From assembly GCA_013176395.1 (NCBI GenBank), contig JABMLP010000009.1:1796979-1860978 (forward strand): a stretch of 64,000 nucleotides of DNA, given 5' to 3'. Below are positions 55,640 through 64,000 of the stretch, in pieces (position 1 is the stretch's first letter; the number at the start of each line of letters is the position of its first letter). Both the position numbers and the translations under genes were made by a program. The notes below the pieces were generated by a model. It did no database searches, was not told the DNA's origin, and saw only the letters and a program-made list of their open reading frames with translations. This DNA comes from Venturia oleaginea. Taxonomy: Eukaryota; Ascomycota; Dothideomycetes; Venturiales; Venturiaceae.

Positions 55640-56582
55640 CTACTCAAGGAAGGCCGTCGACCAGGGCAACGCTACTCTCTGCTTCGGATGCCCGTCGAAG
55701 AAACAAAGTCCGTTAATCCATTCCTTTGTACTCAAACCCTACAAACCCGATTGTGTGACATCTTTTAAAACAACTTTCAGGGAAACATGCTTGTCAAGAG
55801 TGCCAAACCCTCTTGCTGGGCAGAGGGATGTAAATACGAAGTCACTATCATCGTTCTCTTCGGTATCAGTGACGAAGACTCCAAGATATGGTCTGTACCC
55901 ATTGTTCGAAAGTCCGTTGACAATCGATGCCAGACGTAGTGTTTTGTCAGGCCGACACATTGCCTCAATGACTTTCCGTGCCATTGAATCTTTGAACTGC
56001 TTAGAGAAGTTCGGTATCGACCCTGTGGAGACTTGAGAATCCTCCTCCAGGTAATCCTCAAGATCTTCTGCAAGCCTTTTATACCGCTTGCCCATTCTCC
56101 CAAGTGCTAGGTCTGTGGCTAACCGGTCCAAACAGTGCCAATCACGTACACTCAAGCTATTCGTAGTTCCGCGTTGAGAGTTGGAACGATAGCAAAGCTT
56201 CGCTTTTATTGCCTTGCCCAATTTCCAAAGATGGCCTTCGGTTTGGACACCCTCTTTCGATAAGCGAACATAACTGAAACGACAACTTTTGATGAAAGTA
56301 AGTTGCTCGTCTGCTGCTGGCTGGAAATTAGTCATTGATTGCTTCTTGAGAAAGTCGACTATGTTGTCTGCAAACGAAAGCCCATTCTTTTCACTGTTAC
56401 CATTCACAATGATCTCGCCGTTGATGAGATAGAGTGCTAGTATTGCTACACTCAAGCTACATCCTCGAGTGTTCAAAACGTTGGTGTTCAGACGTTCTGA
56501 GTAGTTGCAACAAAAACTACAGTTAACCTGATTTCTAAACCGCACTTCCCAATACAACCCATCGCGATTCTCGAAGAGCTAG
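55640..56582 (-). pseudogene. HET-type protein, C-terminal part only, internal TAG
   Basis: On the reverse strand the frame opens after an acceptor-like TCTCTAG at about 56583 (LFENRDGLYWEVRFRNQ) and runs to 55739. It resembles the C-terminal half of fungal heterokaryon-incompatibility proteins: SKEGVQTEGHLWKLGKAIKA, a helical middle, DFVFTSLCPARGFG and KHVSLKV. A TAG at 55739-55741 interrupts it. The same frame then continues with the very typical ending KEWINGLCFFDGHPKQRVAL and a stop at 55640-55642. No HET domain is found upstream. It is a remnant, unlike the other HET remnant at 18039 in sequence. Confidence 0.6.
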
Positions 56583-57058
56583 AGATATCGTGAGGGAGTA
56601 CAATTTGCTGCTATAAATAGCACCTACAGGCCCTCCAACCGCTTGGCCCTGAATTTAGATGGGTGGTCTGCTGTGAGCAACAACGAATACTCGCCCTGCC
56701 CAATCTACCTCCGCCACCATATTGCAAAGAATGGCGTCGTCCAGCGCTCGTAGTGCAACAAGATGAGAGAAAAGGGAATGGCGGAGGAGGCAGGCTGGTA
56801 TAACGTTCTAGGGTGAAAAGAGGCAGTCATGTGGTTGTTTGCAAGAAGATGAATCAGTTACATATTGGAAAAGCTACGATACATCTGCCAACGAAAAGAG
56901 AGAGAAAGATATCAATGCTATCGTTCGTCCCCAAGCAGGAGAGGAAGACACGCCCCAGGAAGCGAGTAATCAGTTGGGCTCTCTGAACCAGTTTCCCGTG
57001 CTGGAAGAGAATTGTTGATTGTTAAGCCGACCATCGTCGTCTCGGCGTCCGTCTCTAC
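56583..57058. other. Intergenic region
   Basis: About 475 bases between the HET-like remnant and the 3' end of the recombinase gene. Nothing recognised. Confidence 0.4.
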
Positions 57059-59779
57059 CTATAGAGGACCGGCATTAGTCATGTTAACAAGGCTGGTCCC
57101 CGTCTGAAACTCTAAATAAAGCTTTTGAATCTTCCTTTTCTCGATGCCGTGGGCGTCGCAAAAGTGACCGAGAAGCTCACAGATGGAGCCGTAAACCACT
57201 CTTTCGCATAGCGGATGAGGAAAGATGGGTTCCCGACCTGGGCCTCCAATGTAGGCGATATTTTCGTGAAGATGCTCCGTGAGTAGTGTCCAGTCAGTCC
57301 ACTCCTTGACCCTAATATGCCATTCCTTTGAATGTCGTATGAGGCAGAAAGGGCATCGACCTGCGACAATGACGGTGTTCTTCTCTTTGACCAGTCCGCA
57401 AAAAGTGTCCAGCTCTACAAAGTGATCGTGACAATGTTTGTTGTATGCGGCCATCGTCCAAAACCACATGTTGCAACGGTAGCAATATCGTACGTCGTAT
57501 AACATCACATCGTGTCTGCTGGCGATCCAATTGCGGTGACAGATGTGTAGGTGATGGGACGGGAGACTGGTGCCATGCTGGAACATGTTAGTATCGTAGG
57601 ACAACAACGCGCACGATCTCTTTAGGAAACTAACTCGGTAATATCTTGATGACACCAATGGCAGCTGTACTGGATTCCCCAGCGACAGAAATGCCGTATT
57701 GGTTGCGAATCTAAGTAGTAATATAGTGGAGTATTTTGCTTCGGCTCCTGAAGCTAGTAGCCTCAGCATCCGAAAATTATCATCCCGCATGTTGAATTTC
57801 TCGGCGAAGAATGTCTTTTTGATATACTGATGGTCGCGTGTAAAGACCTCGCGGAGCAGCGCAGTAATGATCACCGGATCCCGAAGATCACCTCGAAGCT
57901 CGCAGGATCTCGGGACTAAACTGGAAGAGTCCTGGTGTTGCAAGGGAGCGGGACGAGAAGAATTATTCGTTGAACGCCATCGTTTCAGGTAGCTTCTCCA
58001 CGCCTGCTTCTTATAGACTTCTCTTGCAGTATAACGCTGATCGGAAGGGAGATCTACAGTTTCCGCCTCGATATCATGGATAATATCTACCGGTAACTTA
58101 GTCGGTGGCCGAGCTCCACGTTCGACTCTGTCGACTGAATCAAAGTCAACATCATCGCCCTGTCGACCGCGATGGAAGATGCCTTCGAAATCGAAATTCA
58201 GGGTGCGATTCTGGTAGTATTTGTCCCAGGCTCGTTCATGAACGTGTCCCATAGCCTTTCGTAAAATAGCGGAAGGTACATGTTTTGCTAAATTATTGGC
58301 AACGCCACGCCTTATGTGGTAAGGGGCATTTTGTTCTTGTATCCAGCTCGAACAATTTTAGGATCGTAGAGATAACGGAAGGTAGAGTAACACCAAGGGC
58401 GATCGGGTTTCTTTAGTGACTGCATGATGAACTCATCCAATTTTGTAGATTTCCATGGAATCGTGAGTATAGATCCAGGCTGTGGATCCAAGGCTAACAG
58501 TTCTTCAGGGGCGATTATCGTCTCGAAGGCGTCAGCCGCAAATGCCATGGCAACAATGACGAGCACGGTAGAGTCATAAAATCGGTACTGCTCGCTGAAA
58601 ATCGTCTTGATGCTTATTTATAGTATCAGTAATTGTCTGGCTACGTATACGATGTTAGACTTACTCGTCTGTCAAGTTCTGGCCTTTCATGTGATCTGCT
58701 ACGAACCCAAAGCGAAAATAGACCTCGTCAGACGGTCGGCGATCAGCAAACAGTTGGATATGCTGTTATAACCCATGTAGTAAGAACTAGCTTTGCAGAT
58801 TAGGACAGAGTATTTACCTTCCAGCAGAATCCCCAATCGGGGTAATGTATAGTCACCATGACCGCTTCGGGACGATGAGTGCCGCCCATTGTGAGCATCT
58901 GGATAGTCAAAGCAACTTGAATCAGGTTGCGGCCGAATAGAAAACAGAAAGTATCATAGCACCAGATCTGCTCCATAAACTGAGAGTAATCGATAAGATC
59001 TGCCGTATTCTTCTTTCGTGTTAAGTTATAGCTTTTATATTTCCAAGCACCTTGAGATCGTTCCTGATAAAGTATAGCAGAATTAGTTCCAACGACAGTA
59101 AGATGGAAAGGGATATATTGGCACTAAGCATTTCATCACTGATAGCTTTATTGACTGCTTTCCCAGTGGTTCTTTTCAGCCAACTCGACAATGACTTCCA
59201 TGTATTGATGATGGTTGACTCGACTGCTTTCTCGTCGAGCATGCCTTTTGAGTCCGCAGCCCAGAATCGAATCCATGATTTCAGAGTGTCCAGTGGTGGG
59301 TGTTTCGCCTTAAACACACCTAGTTTCTGGATGTCTTGTTCATCCCATTTCTCACATTGCCTCAGCCATCTAGACTTGATTAGCACCCAGTAATATAGAA
59401 TTGACGATAGATATACTAACTTAAAGAAATGATCCCTCGCTTCTTTCTACTGTTTGGTAAATGATCGAGATAATTTTCGAAGTGGCCTATAAGTCAGCTT
59501 AGGAGGAAGGAGGTTGCGAGGTGGTGGGGGAGGTTTCTTTGAGAGAGTTTGTTGACCGGGAATGAGAGGAAGGTTGAAGTTTATGAGTTCTAAACTGGGT
59601 GTAATGTTTTGATTGTGCTGATGATTGTTCGGCCAGGCCCTCTTCATTGGAATAACTTGAGCAGAAATAGCTTCGTCATGTAAGATGTAAACAGAAGCAC
59701 GAAGGAAGATTAGGTCAAACCTGTTAAATACAAATTCCCATTCAAATTGGTATCTCTTTTCCGCCCAAACTCCCATCAT
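57059..59779 (-). pseudogene. DUF3435 (FluG-domain) tyrosine recombinase with zinc fingers, one frameshift
   Basis: Multi-exon gene of the DUF3435 family, the fungal tyrosine recombinases related to Crypton and Starship 'captain' proteins. N-terminal parts lie at about 59779-59020 (SRWLRQCEKWDEQDIQKLG, DTLKSWIRFWAADSKG). Then come VALTIQMLTMGGTHRPEAV with the first catalytic arginine region, HIQLFADRRPSDEVYFRFG, and a block ending GYKNKMPLTT at about 58316. There the frame breaks by one base. It resumes as IRRGVANNLAKHVPSAILRK and GHVHERAWDKYYQ, which carry the second Arg, the His and the terminal Tyr. The C-terminus has Cys/His fingers (CYRCNMWFWTMAAYNKHCHD and CPFC...HLH). Introns at about 58610-58665 and 58760-58817 have GT-AG ends. 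The catalytic residues look intact; the frameshift makes it a pseudogene or a sequencing error. Confidence 0.7.
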
Positions 59780-59956
59780 GGGGTCGCATTTCGTTGCAAG
59801 TTATGGTTATCCATAGCGCATCAAAACGACTTTCTGGGTCGCGATACATGCTGCATAGCTCTTTGAGCCATCTGGTGGTGAGATGATTGATCTCTTAGCA
59901 TGCTAGCATGCCCCAAAGTGTACCCGGTCCTGCCATCCTTCGAACTTTCATGCAAC

Positions 59957-60977
59957 CTATTTCGTAGGTGCTGTGTATCCAAATCTATTCTCGCTGACAC
60001 TGAGACCAACTTCGCGTCCGCCATCGAGACCTTCCACATCATCGCAAAGGTCGAAACTGGCTTGATGTCCCGAAATTGCCGCGGCGCGTCCTAGTGCGTT
60101 TTAGCAACCAAGAAAGTTCGAGCGGGCGAGATTGGGATCTAAACTCACCAATCACATTCTCGTCCGCTGCCATCCTCATCAAGACATCTGTGCAATCGCT
60201 TACTTCCGCCATCTTTACACCATGCTGCTCCATATATCCCCAGAATGGTTGGGTCATTGGCGTTCTCACATAAGTCGGTGCGATCAGGTTGCATCGTAGA
60301 GGAGGTCCTTGATCTCCCAAGAACCATCTTGCTCCTCTCAACGACCGGAATAGACCTCTTACTGCCCACTTTGAAGTGCAATAATCGAGCGAACCGGTCA
60401 TGGTGGTATATCCACCCATACTGGCCACAAATATGATTTGCTTCTCTGAGTTGGCCGGTCCAGGATGCTTTTTGAAGTAATACATAGCAAGATGTGCTGT
60501 ATTGAAAACAGCATCCAGATTTATATCCAAAACTTTCATAGAACGCGGTACCGGATCTCCATCTTCGTCTTCTTTGGCTTCGTCTATCCAACTTCGGATC
60601 CTAGGGTCCGAGATTCCAGCGGCTGGGATGACGATATCGAGAGATTTTTCTGGTGAAAATTGGATGGCGGATTTGAAGGCAGTGACTTGAGCTTCCCAAG
60701 ATGAGACGTCGCAGTGGATGAATTGAGCTTTGTGGCCTGCTTCTGTGATTCTTTGGACAGTTGATTCTGCTTCGGTGGTGTTGATGTCGGCAATGGTTAC
60801 GTAGACGCCTGCTTCTGCCAGTGCGGTTGCGATGCCTTGTCCTATTCCTGTTGCGCCACCTGTGATGAGGGCTGTTTTGTTCTTCAAAGAGGATGTGTCG
60901 TATTTGTCTGAGAAGTTGATCTTTTTGCCTGGTTCCTCTGGGTCCAGAGGGCCTCGTCGTTTATGCTCTGCTGCCAT
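59957..60977 (-). CDS. Classical short-chain dehydrogenase/reductase, two exons
   Basis: NAD(P)-dependent oxidoreductase, 320 residues. Exon 1 is 60977-60149 and exon 2 is 60090-59957; the intron 60091-60148 is 58 bases (GTGAGT donor, CACTAG acceptor). Without splicing the frame would end in an unrelated tail. Cofactor motif TGGATGIG is at residues 39-46, an Asp after beta-2 (IADINTTE) suggests NAD preference, and PAAGIS stands for the NAG motif. The catalytic residues are S186, Y199 and K203 in SMGG and YCTSK. The N-terminal 30 residues are an extension. Resembles 15-hydroxyprostaglandin-dehydrogenase-like fungal SDRs; the substrate is unknown and there is no cluster partner beside it. Confidence 0.88.
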
Positions 60978-63808
60978 TTTGTTGGTAAATTAGAGGAAGA
61001 GAGACTATGTTCGTGAAAAGTAGTATGGAAGATAAAGAACAGGACCAGATGAGATAGAAAGTTTGAGACCGTGATGGTCTTTAAGAGACACAACAATAAA
61101 CACCAGCGTGCTGCTCCACGGCCGGAGCAAGGGGGCAGGGTAACGGTCGTCGGAACAAACCTCAAGTTCACCTCATTTCGCGAGTAAAACCTCCTATCGA
61201 GGTGGTTCCGAAAAACGTGAGCTACTTATTCTCGCGATCCTCCCGCAAACATGCATGGTAGGGGGTCCTCATGGAACGTGGCAGATCTCGCGATTCGTGT
61301 CAGGGCAGAGAGATGGATAATGCATGCCGAGGTCCTTATGGACGGACCACAGACGGGCTTTTATCTTGTCGAGAGTGTGCTACCGTAGATTCCTTGCAAA
61401 GTTGTAGACGAGGCAAGGGTGGCTTCGACAATTATTGTTTGAGTTTTCTGGTACACTTGATTTGCCTTCAGATCTCTCATACAAAATCTAGCCGTGCACT
61501 GATCGCTCGTCTACAACATTGCACGGAATTAACGGTACATACCGAACGAGATGAGGCTTCCGAACCCGAGTCCAAATCCGAGTGCGAATCACTGGGGAAG
61601 TTCTCTTGTCGTCGCCTTTGCATTAGGTGATTAGAGAGTGAGTGAAGAGTTTTGGACCGTAGTTGTGCTAGTTGACTGTTCGATTCTCGTCGACGTCGAT
61701 AGAACAGAGTTGAAAGCCTGGACAGGAATGAAAACGTTTGAAAAACGAACCAAGGGGTGGAGGTTCGGTCCATGGGTGCGAGAAAAAGAAATTGAAAAAG
61801 GAAGAAGTCGGAAAGACCTGGTCACCTGACGTCTAAACATGGCTGCCCGAGCCCCAACCGGGTCCATCCATCCCTCCATTAACGACAACATCTGCTCAAT
61901 CATCCAGAAGACCGCCCTCGCTGTCATCACTGTCATCCTCAATCCCTTCCCGAGTTTTGCCATCCTTCTTCCTGTATCTTACGCTCGTTATTAGAACGGC
62001 AGAGTGGCCCGATCGATGACCTGAGAACCGTCCGGCTCAATTGAATATCTGTACACAACAGCCGCTTCATGCTGGGGAACACACATGCGACACAATTTCC
62101 AGATGCTTTACCACCGGAACTAGCCAAAGATCGATAGGAACTGATTTTCCGGAAACTATAACCCCAGTTTCAAGTCGTCCAGACTACTATGCGAGGTCGA
62201 GCGAGAGCTGAGCCAGCTTTGGGCTTGGAATATCTCCTGCTTTATTCGGAAGACAATACACCGGACAAAAGTCCAACTCTTCATCTCTTCTCAAGAAACA
62301 CTCGACGTCTGCCTGATTTTCATGCACATAAGTCTACTTTCAGCTTCCAGATGCAAACAGTCATTCTTTGTTATTTGCACTGTAGAATGGCCTACATAAC
62401 CTGATTGAACTGCCCTTATGGCGAGAACATGCAACTCTATGTCCATTCAACTCAACAACTCTGTATCTCGCTCGATCTCATAGATGGCTCCTCTACTGGA
62501 AAGAAGAGCCTCTGCTAATGCAGGTACATACCTGATCAATCACCTCGCTTTTGGGAAAGCAATGATCGGTGGCAGTTTCAGTAGCAACGAGCTTTCGAGA
62601 TGAGAACTTTCCCTTCCTTCGTCTTTAGAAGTTGGAGGACCGCAGCTGCCATCCGCCACCATGTTCCGCCCGTGTGCCGTTGTGGATGAGATGGTGGGGC
62701 TTCTCTTGGCGCGGCAATTTGATAAAGTTGTTCACAGCTCGCCTCACGGTGTTCGGGTAGCTAACATTCAACCAGCCACCAATTTCACGGACCAACAACG
62801 TGCATCTCGATAGTATGACCCTCCTACCCAACCCTTTAAGCGGATGGTCTGGCCAGGGCTCCCCTATGTCTGGATTCGCTCAAGCTTTTATGGGACGGAT
62901 ATAATCCCACTATGGCTAGACGGTCCGGACCTATAATCGTAGTCCTCAAAGAGACGATGATTGCGGCGAGGATTGAGTTAGCGACGAGGCTCTGTTGCGC
63001 AATGCGCCAATCTTCCAAGGTGCCTTCTCTCATTCCATGTCTCGCGAGTCTATTGGAATCAGCATCAGAAATTGGGCGAGAAGTGCTGGAAAGAGTATCG
63101 TCAAGTTCGAAAAAGGGAAAGACTTAGGCTCGAGTTTGAACTTTAGACATAAAAGCTACATTCTGGTAACTCTTTGCGAATCTAGAAGGGGTGGAGTGGA
63201 GACGTGGACGAGGAAGGATTCCTTTCCTATTTATGAGGAAATTCCTGTTGGTGAGGCTGAAACAGCGCGTGACCAAATCGCGAATTCCGCTCAACATCCG
63301 ACAATTCACAACCTGTCCCTTGTTTTTGATCGAAATCATAGACTACACATCTCCCAAAGCCAGGGCTGGATCGATTCTTACTCCAGCGTGTGTTCGCAAG
63401 AGCACATGGCCGTAACCAGGGCTCAGAGTGACTAGAGAGCGGTGAGAAGGGCCTCTCGTTCGTCTTAGCAGTAGGGTCATCCAATGCTTCAAAAAAGCCA
63501 AGTAGACTCACTGCCACAGGGATGGAGGTATTGGCAAGCGGCGCTGCTCCAGAAGGTGTACGATTCGGATATGAGACGCGGCCGATCAGAACACAGAAGC
63601 GAGGAGCGAGGAGCGGGATGAAAGTGGACTGCATGTAGCCCCGCGCATCCAAGGCATCACAACTCCAGGCATGGGGCCGTCGTGGTTCTGATCTGCTTCA
63701 GCGACCTCAGGAGTATGATACTATCATCTTTGCTCTACATATGCTAAAATTTAGAGGTTCCTAGTTCTATCTTTTCTCCTTCTTTACCAGCCACACGTGG
63801 TGTCTGCG
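60978..63808. other. Long intergenic region without a supported gene
   Basis: About 2.8 kb. Several 60-150-codon frames occur on both strands (for example 61631-61963 reverse, 62995-63435 forward, 63227-63652 reverse) but none has a domain, a signal or a consistent splice pattern. The left end holds the SDR promoter and the right end the promoter of the next gene. Confidence 0.4.
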
Positions 63809-64000
63809 ATGACAACATTGGGGGAGACGCAAATATGGGAACCCATCACGCCAACGGGAACTGCACTTGCACTCTCGATTGTTACTTGCATTTTCAGCGT
63901 CTTGATCATGATCGTTCTACCGCTTCGCTTTTACATTCGATCGTATACACGCTATCTTGGAGTTGAAGATTGGTTAATGTTTGTAGGGTTTGTGAGTAGT
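63809..64000 (+). CDS. SAT4/rhodopsin-like integral membrane protein (first exon, partial)
   Basis: The frame from the ATG at 63809 encodes 61 residues up to a GTGAGT donor at 63992, eight bases before the window ends. After a short polar start comes a hydrophobic helix (ALSIVTCIFSVLIMIVLPL), then the family signature LRFYIRSYTRYLGVEDWLM and the start of a second helix. That pattern, first helix then RFY...R...LG.(D/E)DW, is characteristic of the fungal SAT4/rhodopsin-domain (PTH11-related) membrane proteins. The rest lies outside the window, so length and any CFEM domain cannot be judged. Confidence 0.75.
   Translation, partial: MTTLGETQIWEPITPTGTALALSIVTCIFSVLIMIVLPLRFYIRSYTRYLGVEDWLMFVGFVSS

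Overview
The window is a stretch of nuclear chromosome from a filamentous ascomycete (Pezizomycotina). The evidence is short GT-AG introns of about 48-75 bases, and gene families typical of that group: heterokaryon-incompatibility (HET) proteins, ECM14-type pseudo-carboxypeptidase, PSR-type phosphatase, SAT4/rhodopsin-like membrane protein, fungal PD-(D/E)XK proteins, DUF3435 tyrosine recombinase, and Fot/pogo transposons. I cannot name the species. No tRNA, rRNA or CRISPR was recognised.

Left part (1-40.5 kb) is mostly ordinary gene space. In order it holds an SLC35F-type transporter, ECM14, a large Sec7-PH Arf exchange factor, a truncated Fot-like element, a MATE-type transporter, an acyltransferase-3 protein, a decayed HET gene, a palindromic repeat, a one-pass membrane protein, a second pogo-like transposon cut by an LTR, an F-box/WD40 protein, a PSR1/FCP1-like phosphatase and the cohesin regulator PDS5. 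These genes act in separate housekeeping pathways and show no operon-like or metabolic-cluster logic. The Sec7-PH gene carries an in-frame TAG followed by about 600 further open codons. PDS5 has a long tail with repeated AT-hooks and a 307-base intron containing a dispersed repeat.

Right part (about 41-60 kb) is an accessory compartment of transposons and broken genes. It has a probable LTR, two inward-facing copies of a non-LTR-like element (the right copy bounded by a 14-base target-site duplication), a protein-kinase-like gene broken by a 5-base duplication, a DUF1275 gene with two stops, two small hypothetical genes, a 100-base minisatellite, a broken PD-(D/E)XK nuclease-like gene, a full-length but frameshifted Fot-like element, a frameshifted BTB gene, a 5'-truncated HET-like gene with an internal TAG, and a DUF3435 tyrosine recombinase with one frameshift. 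Several of these families are common in fungal non-self-recognition or giant mobile elements, and nearly all copies here are inactivated.

The right edge (60-64 kb) returns to intact genes: a short-chain dehydrogenase and the first exon of a SAT4/rhodopsin-like protein running off the end. The best candidates for a closer look are the 1.6-kb non-LTR-like element and its mirror copy, the DUF3435 recombinase with its decayed neighbourhood, the in-frame TAG of the Arf exchange factor, and the repeat shared between the PDS5 intron and its upstream flank.
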